A DNA stretch of 35,162 bases from the NCBI GenBank assembly GCA_002409145.1, contig DHUL01000051.1, forward strand, positions 74,426-109,587, written 5' to 3'. This document shows, one piece after another, positions 1-8,853 of this stretch (positions are counted from its first letter, which is position 1; every line of letters begins with the position of its first letter). This DNA is from Bacteroidales bacterium UBA5235 (GTDB lineage Bacteria; Bacteroidota; Bacteroidia; Bacteroidales; VadinHA17). The notes under the pieces are model-generated. The model was not told the DNA's origin and searched no databases. It worked only from the letters and a program-made list of their open reading frames with translations. The translations under genes were made by a program, and so were the position numbers.

Positions 1-1493
1 GAGTGTTCGAAAACAAACTCCATTCGGCGCTCGCGGCGTATCTCCCAGATAAGTGCAGGCACGTCAGTGTCGCGATCCGGATCATTAGGGAGGTTTGCCA
101 GTGACAAATGTGCAGTTTTTACAATTCCTTTGTCTGTGGCTACTTTGTCCAGAGGCCGGTCACGTATTGCATTGATCGATGCATCGATATCTGCCTGGGT
201 AACAGCCGGGCCACCCAAAGTGGCCAGTTCAGCCTTTGCTTCGATCCAGTTAAGGACCACCTCTCCAAGTCGCATTACCGGGGCATCATTGGTATTTGTA
301 TTTGAACCATATTCTGGTGGATAAGTACCCCCGGCAAATGTCGGCCCGATCCTGTCAATAAACTTGTCAGAGTAGACCAATGTGGAGGCTTCCTTCCTGG
401 GTGTATCCCAGAAGGTTGCCTCGAAGCGTGGGTCACGTGTTGCAATCATGCTTGCCAGATCGAGCTTGTTTGCATTCGGCAATGTTGATGACTGATAAAC
501 CTGCCCGTCAGCACAGATGAATGACTTTGCCAGATCAAGATTGGCAGATTGCGGCTGACTCTCGGTGGTGTTGGAATACGAAGCAATATGATGAGTCACC
601 TGCAGTGCTGCATCGTAATGCCTGTACATGATCACCTCCTTGTTGCCTCCCAGGTCCTGTGATCCGAACAGTGAACGGAAATCGCTCGCAAAGGAATACT
701 TCCCTGAAGTCATTACTAAACTTGCGGCATCTGCGGCCATTTGCAGGTACTTCTGAGCTTTTTCAGAATTATTAAGGTGATATTTCTGCCAGGTACCTTC
801 AAAAAGCATGAACCGGGATATAAATCCGGCTGCGATGTACCTGTTCAGGTACTGTGCACTTCCGTCAGAGGTGCGCATATTGGCCATGACATAGGTAAAA
901 TCATCATACACTGCATCCATTACCAGTGTGCGATTATCCCTGTCCTTATACAACAGATCCATTTCGTCGTCATTAATTAATCTGTCATAATAGGGCACGT
1001 CGCCGAAGACACTCACAAGCCTGCTATATTCATAACCCCTGAAGAAACGTGCAACAGCACTCCAGTGTTTGTAAGCATCCTCGGTAAGGTATTCATCCTT
1101 CATTGCCTCAATTCTCTCAAGGAAGAGGTTTGCCTTGCGGACATATGCAAAGTTCCATGAAGGCCCGCAGTAGGTCGTCATCATTGAAGGAGTCTCACTG
1201 GTTGAGGCTCTCGATGCAGGGGCCTGGGTCTCGAAGCTGATCTGCTTGCCAGTCTGAGTGAAGTCATCAGCAAAATAATATCCCCGGAGCGGAGCGTAGT
1301 CAACACCCCATCCGGAGTTATAACCAACAAAGTAGTTTACATAGAACCCATTGGCGAAGAGTCGGAGGTTATTCTCCGATGTCCAGTAGTTCTGGTCATT
1401 CATTTTTGTCAGTACCGGTCTGTCGAGGAAATCTTCGCAACCGCTGAACAACAATGCTGCCAGAGCGATTATTATTGTCAATTTTCTTTTCAT
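1..1493 (-). CDS. SusD/RagB-family nutrient-binding lipoprotein, cut by the left window edge
   Basis: Reading the minus strand from the ATG at 1493 gives an open frame of 497 codons that runs off the left edge, so the C-terminus is missing. The N-terminus MKRKLTIIIALAALLFSGC is a lipoprotein signal with the lipobox FSGC, followed by the SusD-typical EDFLDRP. The last visible stretch, WEIRRERRMEFVFEH, is the conserved helical motif near the end of SusD proteins. SusD proteins sit on the outer surface and cap a SusC transporter. The gene starts 12 bp after the SusC stop, as is usual for SusCD pairs. The ligand cannot be read from sequence. The neighbouring peptidoglycan genes make a muropeptide or an amino-sugar oligomer the best guess. 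The family call is firm; the substrate is inference. Confidence 0.93.
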   Translation of the reverse strand, partial: MKRKLTIIIALAALLFSGCEDFLDRPVLTKMNDQNYWTSENNLRLFANGFYVNYFVGYNSGWGVDYAPLRGYYFADDFTQTGKQISFETQAPASRASTSETPSMMTTYCGPSWNFAYVRKANLFLERIEAMKDEYLTEDAYKHWSAVARFFRGYEYSRLVSVFGDVPYYDRLINDDEMDLLYKDRDNRTLVMDAVYDDFTYVMANMRTSDGSAQYLNRYIAAGFISRFMLFEGTWQKYHLNNSEKAQKYLQMAADAASLVMTSGKYSFASDFRSLFGSQDLGGNKEVIMYRHYDAALQVTHHIASYSNTTESQPQSANLDLAKSFICADGQVYQSSTLPNANKLDLASMIATRDPRFEATFWDTPRKEASTLVYSDKFIDRIGPTFAGGTYPPEYGSNTNTNDAPVMRLGEVVLNWIEAKAELATLGGPAVTQADIDASINAIRDRPLDKVATDKGIVKTAHLSLANLPNDPDRDTDVPALIWEIRRERRMEFVFEH

Positions 1494-1505
1494 TGTTCCT
1501 AGTTT

Positions 1506-4500
1506 TTAGAAGTTAACCTGAAGACCTACCGATGCACTCTTGAAAGTAGGTACACCAACACCTGTACGATCCATGTTATAATAGGAGTCTCTCCACATTG
1601 AATATCCTGCTATTTCTTCCGGGTCAATAGGAAGCGTTCCCAGATGATCAAAGGTGAAGAAATTCTCAAGAGCCGCATAAACACGCACCTTACTGATTTT
1701 GATCTTATTGGTGAGGTTTGCAGGAATTGTATAGCCTACTGTGATATTTTTTAACCTCAGGTATGCCATGTTAAGGAGGTACCTTGTCTGAGGCACCATA
1801 TTAAGGGTTGTGCTGCTTCCGGCGAGGTTATATGGACGGGGATAGAATGCATCAGTCCTGTCCGGTCTCCAGAAATCAGTGGCGAAAGCCTTTGGCATGG
1901 CTCCGTCAGATGAGTTATATCCCGGGATGGCCAGGAATCCATCACCCCAGACCTGCCTGCTGCCGACACCCTGAATGAAGAATGAGAGGTCAATCCCTTT
2001 ATAGTCAAGGTCTGTACGGAAACCATACATATAACGCGGTGTTGAATTACCAATTATCTTAAGATCACCATAATCGGGCTTCCCGTCTGCATCTTTGATC
2101 AGCCTGTTACCGGGATTAATATAACCGTCTCCATTCCGATCGACAAACTTGACATCTCCTGGCATAAAGAGGAAGTTACCTGCCTGAATTCTTCCCTGGA
2201 TAGCCACGTTTTCAGGATCGGCAAGCTGATAGATTGTGTAGTTGGCGCTCCCGGCCTCATTGGGTACCGTTACCTTAATCAGTTTGCCATCGTTGTCATG
2301 AGCAAAGTCGCTTTCCTGGAAGAGCCGGTCTGTTTCATAGCCCCATATCTCACCGTATGTTTTACCAACATACCATGAATCGATGCTCTGGGTTGAGCCG
2401 TATTCGGTTATTGTGGTAACAGCATCAGAAAGTGTGGCGGTAAGGTTGATGCCCAGACCATTCTCAAACCGGTGATTGTAATCGATCTGTATCTCGGCAC
2501 CCTTGGTGCGGAGTGATCCGAAGTTTCCTTGTGGTGCGCTTGTACCAAATGTCGTAGGCAGACCCTCCTGCGGAACAATCATGTTCTTCGTGTCACGGAT
2601 GAACCAGTCGAAGGTGATCCCAAGCTTACTCCTGAGCAGTCGGGCGTCGAATCCCAGGTTCAGAGTAGTTATATCCTGCCATGTAACAGTAGCAGAGACA
2701 GCGCCCGGGGTGGCGAACTGATAAAGTTTAGCTCCACCAAGCAGCCAGTTGCTCTGTGATCCGCTCATGGTGGGAATATAAAGTGAGTTCGGCACTGTCT
2801 GGTCTCCGATCGTACCCCATGATCCCCGCAGTTTAAGCATGCTGAGGGTGGGCTTTGCCCAGTCCATAAACTGTTCCTCTGTCATTATCCATCCGGCGGA
2901 GAATGATGGGAACCAGCGCCACTGCAAATTAGTTGGGAATTTTGATGTACCGTCATACCTGAGATTTCCCTCCAACAGGTATTTATCTTTATATGTATAA
3001 TTCAGTCGGCCATAGAATCCAAGTTGTGATTCCCATGCTTCTCCTCCACTGGTGGTCTGGGTTCCGTAAGCAAGGTCAAACTGGGGATTGGTGTAGTCAA
3101 TCAACTGTGTTGTCTGGGACCAGTTGTATGCTTCCCGGTATCCTACCCTGTTCATCCCCAGCATGAATCCGAACTGATGATCATCCATGACATTCAGTGC
3201 ATATGTTGAGTAAAGGTTCAGGGTGTTTCGCTGATCGTTCTCAGAGCGCCGATACATATGATCAGGGTTACCGCCAGGAGCGGTATAGTACATAGACAGT
3301 TCATATGCAGGTATAGCACCGGGGGTAGTTGGTGAAACCACCTGGCCTGTACTTGAGTCAACATAAACCCTTTCACCATTCTCATCAAGTTTAGGCACTC
3401 CTGCGCCCCAGTTATTCCGAACCGCAAAGGAAGTACCCGGCCGGTTTGCAATATTCTCCAGATTTGAATGTGTATAATCGAAGATTATTTTCCAGTCTTC
3501 AAGCGGAGTAATTTCAAGCCCACCATTCAGGCTGGTATAATTGTATGCCTGATTAGCGGTATTTGCTGCCGACAATTCGTACGCCGGATTCCTTGTCGGG
3601 AAACCATCCTCGGTGGTATACGGGTATGTCGGTCCCCAGCGGTAAAGATAAAGCCACGGGTCAGCAGAGGTAGAACTGGTGGCATATGCATATCTCTTAT
3701 TCCTCTTGGAATACAGCGCACCCACATTAACTTTCAGCCAGTCAGTCACCTCCGTGCCCAGCCTGATAGATCCGTTGTAACGCTTGAAATCATCGATCTT
3801 TGAAGGCTTGATAATACCTGTCTGATCAAGGTAACCAAGGCCTATATTGTAATCTGTCTTGCCAGTCTTGCCGTTAATTGAAAAATTATGCAGCTGGGTG
3901 GGAGTCCACTCCTTAATCATGTAATCATAAGGGTCATAGGTCCTCAGCCCTATTTTCATTTCATCTGCATTGACATACCAGTCACGTCCATAAAGCATAG
4001 GGTCATTGGGTTTCACAACATCAGCCCATTTGTCCTGCCATTCGACAGCTTTCTCATACCCTTCACGAGTGATAATCCAGAATGCGCCTGCTCTGGTGCC
4101 CCCAATACGTTCAAAGGCAGCAACAGTATATTCAAGTGCCTCCAACTGGGCCATTTCCATTTTCTTCGAAATATTCTGGAATGACAGGTTCCCGTTATAG
4201 GATACATTCACACCCTCACTTTTTGCACCCTTCTTGGTGGTGATCAGTATTACGCCAAAGGCAGCTTTTGCACCATAGATCGAGGCAGATGCTGCATCCT
4301 TCAGAATTGAGATAGACTCTATATCATCAGGGTTAAGCATCTGAATTGACGGAATCTCTACGTTGTCAACCAGTATAAGCGGTGATGATCCTCCCTGAAG
4401 TGAACCGATCTGACCACGGATTTTAATAAGGGGATCAGATCCTATCTCACCACTGGGGATAACAACGCTAAGCCCTGGCATTGTTCCCTGAAGGCCTCGT

Positions 4501-4922
4501 CCAGCATCTGCAATAGGTCTTGCCTCAAGTGTTTTTTCAACATTTACCGTAGAAACTGCTCCGGTCAGGTTGGCTCTTCTCTGAGTGCCGTAACCGACCA
4601 CAACGACTTCTTCAATAAACTCTACATCAGGACTCATTTTCACATCAATCCTGTTTGATGCCCCTACAGTCACCTCCTGGTTGGCATAACCCAGGGATGT
4701 GAAGACGAGTACCTGTCCTGGCGCCACATTGATCGAGTAAATGCCGTTAAAGTCAGTACTCGTACCAGTGGTAGTGTTCTTGATAATCACGTTGACGCCA
4801 GGCAACGCTTCATTCGTTGCGGCGTCTGTGACAGTCCCTGTCACGGTCTTAGGCTGAGCATAAATGCTTTGCGAAAGCATCAGTCCCAAAACCGCAAACA
4901 ACATTAATAGTTTGGTTCTCAT
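1506..4922 (-). CDS. SusC/RagA-family TonB-dependent outer-membrane transporter
   Basis: This is a 1138-residue protein, usual for the family. Residues 1-22 are a signal peptide ending in IYAQ. Residues about 24-105 are the carboxypeptidase-regulatory-like domain (TVTGTVTDAATNEALPGVNV). It is followed by the EEVVVVGYGTQ segment that begins the plug domain, and the plug itself (GLQGTMPGLSVV and SILKDAASASIYGAKAAFGV). The rest is a beta-barrel ending in the aromatic terminus VGLQVNF, which fits outer-membrane insertion. It is paired with the SusD gene 12 bp downstream and lies 100 bp after the epimerase gene. It probably imports a peptidoglycan-derived ligand by TonB-driven transport, judged only from its neighbours. 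A TGT-N3-ACA candidate operator lies about 97 bp upstream of the start. Confidence 0.95.
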   Translation of the reverse strand: MRTKLLMLFAVLGLMLSQSIYAQPKTVTGTVTDAATNEALPGVNVIIKNTTTGTSTDFNGIYSINVAPGQVLVFTSLGYANQEVTVGASNRIDVKMSPDVEFIEEVVVVGYGTQRRANLTGAVSTVNVEKTLEARPIADAGRGLQGTMPGLSVVIPSGEIGSDPLIKIRGQIGSLQGGSSPLILVDNVEIPSIQMLNPDDIESISILKDAASASIYGAKAAFGVILITTKKGAKSEGVNVSYNGNLSFQNISKKMEMAQLEALEYTVAAFERIGGTRAGAFWIITREGYEKAVEWQDKWADVVKPNDPMLYGRDWYVNADEMKIGLRTYDPYDYMIKEWTPTQLHNFSINGKTGKTDYNIGLGYLDQTGIIKPSKIDDFKRYNGSIRLGTEVTDWLKVNVGALYSKRNKRYAYATSSTSADPWLYLYRWGPTYPYTTEDGFPTRNPAYELSAANTANQAYNYTSLNGGLEITPLEDWKIIFDYTHSNLENIANRPGTSFAVRNNWGAGVPKLDENGERVYVDSSTGQVVSPTTPGAIPAYELSMYYTAPGGNPDHMYRRSENDQRNTLNLYSTYALNVMDDHQFGFMLGMNRVGYREAYNWSQTTQLIDYTNPQFDLAYGTQTTSGGEAWESQLGFYGRLNYTYKDKYLLEGNLRYDGTSKFPTNLQWRWFPSFSAGWIMTEEQFMDWAKPTLSMLKLRGSWGTIGDQTVPNSLYIPTMSGSQSNWLLGGAKLYQFATPGAVSATVTWQDITTLNLGFDARLLRSKLGITFDWFIRDTKNMIVPQEGLPTTFGTSAPQGNFGSLRTKGAEIQIDYNHRFENGLGINLTATLSDAVTTITEYGSTQSIDSWYVGKTYGEIWGYETDRLFQESDFAHDNDGKLIKVTVPNEAGSANYTIYQLADPENVAIQGRIQAGNFLFMPGDVKFVDRNGDGYINPGNRLIKDADGKPDYGDLKIIGNSTPRYMYGFRTDLDYKGIDLSFFIQGVGSRQVWGDGFLAIPGYNSSDGAMPKAFATDFWRPDRTDAFYPRPYNLAGSSTTLNMVPQTRYLLNMAYLRLKNITVGYTIPANLTNKIKISKVRVYAALENFFTFDHLGTLPIDPEEIAGYSMWRDSYYNMDRTGVGVPTFKSASVGLQVNF

Positions 4923-5018
4923 GTGATTGGATTTAGGGTTAATTAGTAATTGATTAAGTATTGTTCAAATAATCACAAATTCTTTTTCTACAAGCAATTT
5001 ACTTCTTTATATGAATGA

Positions 5019-5027
5019 TGTATTACA
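5019..5027. promoter_or_regulatory. Candidate GntR operator upstream of susC (TGTATTACA)
   Basis: The 9-mer TGT-ATT-ACA has perfect 3-bp inverted arms with a 3-bp centre, the geometry common in operators of FadR-type GntR regulators. It overlaps the end of the epimerase gene and lies about 97 bp upstream of the SusC start. The same 9-mer recurs at 7427-7435. No exact TAnnTTTG element was found in the 100-bp gap, so its position relative to a promoter is unknown. Assignment to the GntR protein in this window is inference. Confidence 0.35.
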
Positions 5028-6177
5028 AATTTTCACTTTTTTTCCCGATTATTCCTATACCAGGCCGGTCAGGAAGGGTGATCTTTCCGTCGACTACCGT
5101 CATTCCCTCGTATACATCATTGCTGATCAGCAGGTTGCCATCAAGGTCAGCCCAGTCAACCAGCGGTGACAACTGGGCAGCTGCCGAGACGGCACAGGAG
5201 GTTTCTGTCATACAGCCTATCAGAATCTTCATCCCCATCTGCCTGGCCATAGTGATCATCTGGTAGGCAGCATGCATACCGCCACATTTCATTAGCTTGA
5301 TATTGATCCCTGAATAAACTCCCTTCATTGGCAGGAGATCCTGAACAGTCTGCAGAGCCTCATCGGCAAGGATCGGCAGCGGACTCCGCTCCGTCAGCCA
5401 GGCTATGTCATCTACCTGCTCCTTCGGCATTGGCTGCTCAATGAAGAGGGTGCCCCTTTCGCTGAGATAGTTCGCCATCTCAAGCGCATAACTGCGGTCT
5501 TTCCACCCCTGGTTTACATCGACAAAGACCGGCACATCGGTCACTGAGCGGACCGTATCAATCATCTCCCTGTCATTATCCCTTCCCATCTTGATTTTCA
5601 ACAGTTTGAAGGCACCTGCCTCCAGGGTTTTTGCCTTAACCACATCAGCAGTATCAATACCTATGGTAAAACTGGTGACAGGGGTCTTTTCCCTGTTGAG
5701 CCCCCAGAGCCTGAACCATGGCTGGCCGAGGAGCTTGCCGGTGAGGTCATGCAGGGCAATGTCAATCGACGCTTTGGCAGCATGATTGCCTGGCATCACC
5801 CCGTCAATATATGCAAGGATATCCTCAACCAGGAACGGGTCACTGAACTGCTCCATGTTGACCTTTGAGAGGAATTTGAGTACCGACTCATGGCTTTCGC
5901 CCAGGTAGGGAGGCATTGAAGCCTCGCCGTAACCTTTCACTCCGTCATACTCGAGGGTAGTGAGAACCACCGGTGTGGTGGTCCTGGAGTTGGTGGCCAC
6001 AGTGAATACATGTCTGAGCTGCAGTTCATAAGGCTTGTAGCTGAGCTTAAGGGTCCCTCCTGCTTTCGCAGCACCTTTAATCCTGCCTGTGGACGGGTCA
6101 GCAGGAGCAGCCTTGCATCCCGCAATAAGTGCACCGGCTGCAATACCACTGATCTTGATGAAATCTCTTTTTTTCAT
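5023..6177 (-). CDS. Exported L-Ala-D/L-Glu (dipeptide) epimerase, enolase superfamily
   Basis: The 384-residue protein carries the muconate-lactonizing subgroup active site: catalytic Lys pair KIK at 194-196, metal ligands Asp220 (VDVNQ), Glu247 (EQP) and Asp272 (ADEA), and the second catalytic Lys in INIKLMKCGG at 291-300. The DLDG at 344-347 is the DxD motif typical of dipeptide epimerases. These enzymes epimerise L-Ala-D-Glu from peptidoglycan stem peptides to L-Ala-L-Glu so that ordinary peptidases can degrade it. The N-terminus MKKRDFIKISGIAAGALIAGC has a Tat-like KR start and the lipobox LIAGC, so the protein is predicted to be exported and lipid-anchored. E. coli and Bacillus versions are cytosolic. 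It lies 64 bp after the NlpC/P60 gene, whose product would supply L-Ala-D-Glu. The start is the ATG at 6177. Confidence 0.9.
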   Translation of the reverse strand: MKKRDFIKISGIAAGALIAGCKAAPADPSTGRIKGAAKAGGTLKLSYKPYELQLRHVFTVATNSRTTTPVVLTTLEYDGVKGYGEASMPPYLGESHESVLKFLSKVNMEQFSDPFLVEDILAYIDGVMPGNHAAKASIDIALHDLTGKLLGQPWFRLWGLNREKTPVTSFTIGIDTADVVKAKTLEAGAFKLLKIKMGRDNDREMIDTVRSVTDVPVFVDVNQGWKDRSYALEMANYLSERGTLFIEQPMPKEQVDDIAWLTERSPLPILADEALQTVQDLLPMKGVYSGINIKLMKCGGMHAAYQMITMARQMGMKILIGCMTETSCAVSAAAQLSPLVDWADLDGNLLISNDVYEGMTVVDGKITLPDRPGIGIIGKKSENL

Positions 6178-6218
6178 TTAAATGAGTAAGATTTATTAAT
6201 CACCCGGATCCGCATGCC

Positions 6219-6227
6219 TGTCATACA
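6219..6227. promoter_or_regulatory. Candidate GntR operator upstream of the epimerase gene (TGTCATACA)
   Basis: TGT-CAT-ACA, extended here to the symmetrical CTGT-CAT-ACAG, lies in the 64-bp gap between the NlpC/P60 and epimerase genes. The 9-mer is identical to the one at 25407-25415 in the main divergent promoter region. A 13-base copy of this site with flanks (CTGTCATACAGCC) also occurs inside the epimerase coding sequence at 5205-5217, so part of the signal could be chance or an auxiliary site. Confidence 0.35.
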
Positions 6228-6241
6228 GCCAGGTTAACAAA

Positions 6242-7420
6242 TCAGAAATACCATCCGTGTTGTGCGACGCGCTCCAGGCCCTTGCCCTGCGTAAACCCGG
6301 TTACCCTTCTTGCTCCCTGTAGTATCTCAAGCAGGGTTGCGCTGTAATTCGTCTTTGTGGAGTCAAAGCTGTTGACAATTACACTACCTGAACCTGAGGC
6401 ATGTATAAAATCACACCCTCCAATGACCATCCCTGTGTGTGTTATGTTAACCTTCCCGTCCTTTGCACTACCGAAGTAAAGGAGGTCACCCGGTTTCAGG
6501 GTCTCGCATGGTTTATCAATGTTCACAACATCCCCGTACCTGAACTGGCCCGAGGCATCACGGGTCATGATGACTCCTCCATAATAATATATGGTTTTGG
6601 TTAATCCGCTGCAGTCTACTCCCTTGGTTGAAGTGCCTCCCCACAGATAGGGAGTACCCATGAACGTTTTTGCGAACTGTACAAGTCCCTCAGGATCAAT
6701 GCCTGCATTCCCGGCCCAGTATCTGAAATCAACAGTCTCCGACTTCCTGACTTCGCCTTTCCTGCCGTCAGGCAGCAAAACAGTCCAATTCTCACCTCTC
6801 GAGCCTGTCTTTAAAAGTATTACGCCGAAAACAATATCGGATACTGTCTCACCAGTGCCGTCAGTGATCACACCGGTATGACCGGTATAGATCAGCCTGT
6901 CGCTGCTCTTCCATGCAGTCAGCTCCTCATCTGTCATTTCTGCAAGGGTACTTCTGACCCACCCTGTATAATAATCAGGCGTCTGCACCAGGTGCCACCC
7001 GTTTCTCTTGTTGAGAATCTTCACCGGGGTTCCCATCAGTGCCTGCGTTGCCATCTCAGCCGTATGTGCAGACCTGGTCCTGATATTGCATACACTGACT
7101 GATATCAGACCCCACGGTTTTTCAACCACTGCCGGGTCAGGGAGAAGGGTGATGCTGTCAGCGTAAGTGAGACCCGACTTTTCAAGCATCTCAATGACAG
7201 CACTTTTTGCTTCGGGGAGATTGGTTTCTCCTTTAGCCGTAAGAATGTGGCCATCAGACATCATAAGACTGATATCACAGAGTGACTCGGCATACTGGGG
7301 TACCATTTCAGCTGTTATTGCCTCAAGCTTTCCCGTCAGCTCAGCCGGAACACCCTTTTTCTGACAACCTGCAAACTGAAAGAGTGTAAATAACAGGAGT
7401 AGGTAGGTTAAGGATTTCAT
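6242..7420 (-). CDS. NlpC/P60 lipoprotein with SH3 domains, likely gamma-D-Glu-diamino acid endopeptidase (YkfC-like)
   Basis: The 392-residue protein begins with a lipoprotein signal (lipobox FAGC, Cys19). A region to about residue 100 is followed by two SH3b-like segments (about 105-165 and 170-230). The C-terminal NlpC/P60 domain has the full catalytic set: Cys270 in DCSG, His328 in THTGM and His340 in FIHASG. The layout matches the YkfC group, which cuts the gamma-D-Glu to diaminopimelate bond of peptides with a free N-terminal L-Ala and so releases L-Ala-D-Glu. That is the substrate of the epimerase encoded next in the same direction, so the pair would act in series in the periplasm or on the surface. 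The gene is the first of the minus-strand block and has a recognisable promoter and a candidate operator upstream. Confidence 0.9.
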   Translation of the reverse strand: MKSLTYLLLLFTLFQFAGCQKKGVPAELTGKLEAITAEMVPQYAESLCDISLMMSDGHILTAKGETNLPEAKSAVIEMLEKSGLTYADSITLLPDPAVVEKPWGLISVSVCNIRTRSAHTAEMATQALMGTPVKILNKRNGWHLVQTPDYYTGWVRSTLAEMTDEELTAWKSSDRLIYTGHTGVITDGTGETVSDIVFGVILLKTGSRGENWTVLLPDGRKGEVRKSETVDFRYWAGNAGIDPEGLVQFAKTFMGTPYLWGGTSTKGVDCSGLTKTIYYYGGVIMTRDASGQFRYGDVVNIDKPCETLKPGDLLYFGSAKDGKVNITHTGMVIGGCDFIHASGSGSVIVNSFDSTKTNYSATLLEILQGARRVTGFTQGKGLERVAQHGWYF

Positions 7421-7426
7421 GAAAGT

Positions 7427-7435
7427 TGTATTACA
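7427..7435. promoter_or_regulatory. Candidate GntR operator at the NlpC/P60 gene (TGTATTACA)
   Basis: TGT-ATT-ACA lies between the putative -7 box (7447-7454) and the start codon at 7420, where the transcription start is expected. This is a position suited to repression. The 9-mer is identical to the one upstream of susC at 5019-5027. Confidence 0.4.
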
Positions 7436-7446
7436 TCTTACAAATC

Positions 7447-7477
7447 CAAAATTAAATATTTATAATATTCAAGTCAA
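7447..7477 (-). promoter_or_regulatory. Bacteroidota-type promoter for the NlpC/P60-epimerase-susCD block
   Basis: On the minus strand TAATTTTG (7454-7447) matches the TAnnTTTG -7 consensus exactly, and TTG at 7477-7475 sits 20 bp upstream in the place of the -33 element. The box ends 26 bp before the ATG at 7420, which predicts a short leader of about 20 nt. The sequence is AT-rich around it. Confidence 0.5.
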
Positions 7478-7501
7478 TAGGCAATTGAATTTTATTTAAT
7501 T

Positions 7502-7510
7502 TGTCAGACA
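7502..7510. promoter_or_regulatory. Candidate GntR operator upstream of namZ (TGTCAGACA)
   Basis: TGT-CAG-ACA differs by one base from the sites at 6219 and 25407. It lies 15 bp before the NamZ start codon and overlaps a near-consensus -7 element (TTAATTTG, 7496-7503, one mismatch to TAnnTTTG). Together with the site at 7427 it would place an operator at each promoter of this divergent region. Confidence 0.4.
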
Positions 7511-7525
7511 GAAATTTTTCCGGCT

Positions 7526-8782
7526 ATGAAGACAGCAGTAAAACCTATTATCGCATTGTCACTTGCATTTTTAATTGCATTTCTCACCTCCTGCCATGCA
7601 ACCGGGCAGGTGGTGGAGACGGGAATTGAGGTACTGGTCAAAGACAAATTTGACCTTCTTCAGGGAAAACGGGTGGGACTGGTGACCAATCCCACAGGTG
7701 TTGACCGTAACCTCAGGTCAACTGTTGACATACTAAACACTGCGCCAGGCGTAAAGCTGACTGCGCTTTACGGGCCAGAGCACGGTGTGCGTGGAGAATT
7801 CACTGCCGGAGAATATGTTGAATCCGAGACTGATCCCGGCACAGGTCTTCCTGTCTACAGCCTCTACGGAAAAACCCGCAAACCTTCACCTGACATGCTG
7901 AAGAACATTGATATCCTGGTCTATGACATCCAGGATATCGGGTCAAGGTCATACACCTTCATCAGTACCCTTGGCCTGATTATGGAGGCAGCGGCCGAAA
8001 AAGGTATTCCGGTGGTCGTGCTCGACCGTCCCAATCCTCTTGGCGGAATCCGTATGGAAGGTGCGGTCACCCGACCCGGTTTTTTCTCGTTTGTAAGCCA
8101 GTTTGCCATCCCCTATCTGCACGGGATGACTGTAGGTGAGCTCGCCATGTTTCTCAATGGCGAAGGGATGCTTTCCAATGGAATCAGATGCGATCTTCAT
8201 GTGGTGAAGATGAAGGGATGGTCAAGGAAGATGATGTTCGAAGAGACAGGTTTACAATGGATCCCCTCCTCTCCTCATGTGCCGCACCGTGACACCCCGC
8301 TGTTCTATCCTGCCACCGGTATAGCAGGAGAGCTTTATGCCGTTAGCATCGGAGTGGGATACACCATACCCTTTCAGACCTTTGCAGCGGAATGGATCAA
8401 TGCTGACTCTCTCGCTTCCGCCCTCACCGCTCTTAAGCTTCCCGGGGTGATCTTCAGGCCGGTTCATTACAAACCATATTACAGCACCCTGCAGGGAAAA
8501 CTGGTTCACGGAGTGCAGATTCATCTGACTGACCCTTCAGCAGCCCCTCTGTCACTGATTCAGTTTTATATCATGCAGGAGGCACACCGGCTGTGGCCTG
8601 ACCAGAATCTCTTTGAGATCTGTGACCCGTCGAGACACTCGATGTTCGACAAGGTGTGCGGTACTGACGAGGTCAGAAATGCTTTCACCAGGGCATTCAG
8701 GGTGGATGACATCATGACCCTGTGGAACAGTGACATACCGGCCTTCAGGGCCAAAGCCTCGAAGTATTTCCTCTATGACTGA
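7526..8782 (+). CDS. namZ: NamZ-like exo-beta-N-acetylmuramidase (DUF1343, GH171), lipoprotein
   Basis: The 418-residue protein matches the DUF1343/YbbC family, shown in Bacillus subtilis to be the exo-N-acetylmuramidase NamZ that removes MurNAc from non-reducing ends of peptidoglycan fragments. Visible landmarks are LVTNPTGVD (52-60), the conserved acidic YGPEHG (82-87, Glu85), YDIQDIGSR (133-141) and VVLDRPNPLGG. The N-terminus is a signal with the lipobox LTSC (Cys23), so it is predicted to be exported and lipid-anchored, in keeping with work on external or periplasmic fragments. It is transcribed alone, divergent from the NlpC/P60 block and convergent with the big operon. A hairpin follows the stop. 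Its product MurNAc is the substrate of the MurK/MurQ pair encoded from 25548. Confidence 0.92.
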   Translation: MKTAVKPIIALSLAFLIAFLTSCHATGQVVETGIEVLVKDKFDLLQGKRVGLVTNPTGVDRNLRSTVDILNTAPGVKLTALYGPEHGVRGEFTAGEYVESETDPGTGLPVYSLYGKTRKPSPDMLKNIDILVYDIQDIGSRSYTFISTLGLIMEAAAEKGIPVVVLDRPNPLGGIRMEGAVTRPGFFSFVSQFAIPYLHGMTVGELAMFLNGEGMLSNGIRCDLHVVKMKGWSRKMMFEETGLQWIPSSPHVPHRDTPLFYPATGIAGELYAVSIGVGYTIPFQTFAAEWINADSLASALTALKLPGVIFRPVHYKPYYSTLQGKLVHGVQIHLTDPSAAPLSLIQFYIMQEAHRLWPDQNLFEICDPSRHSMFDKVCGTDEVRNAFTRAFRVDDIMTLWNSDIPAFRAKASKYFLYD

Positions 8783-8788
8783 GACTCC

Positions 8789-8809
8789 CGGCAGGCAACA
8801 ACCCTGCCG
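8789..8809 (+). terminator. Hairpin after namZ, possible terminator
   Basis: CGGCAGG and CCTGCCG form a perfect 7-bp stem around the 7-base loop CAACAAC, starting 6 bp after the NamZ stop. The following bases (ATGGCTCTTCATT) are only moderately T-rich, so intrinsic termination is plausible but not clear. The location in a convergent gap supports it. Confidence 0.45.
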
Positions 8810-8853
8810 ATGGCTCTTCATTCCTGCAATTTATCACCGGTTGAACTGCTCCA

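Noticed and set aside
67..324. Short plus-strand frames at the left edge
   Set aside because: They are antisense to the partial SusD gene, whose own frame is open to the edge and carries conserved motifs.
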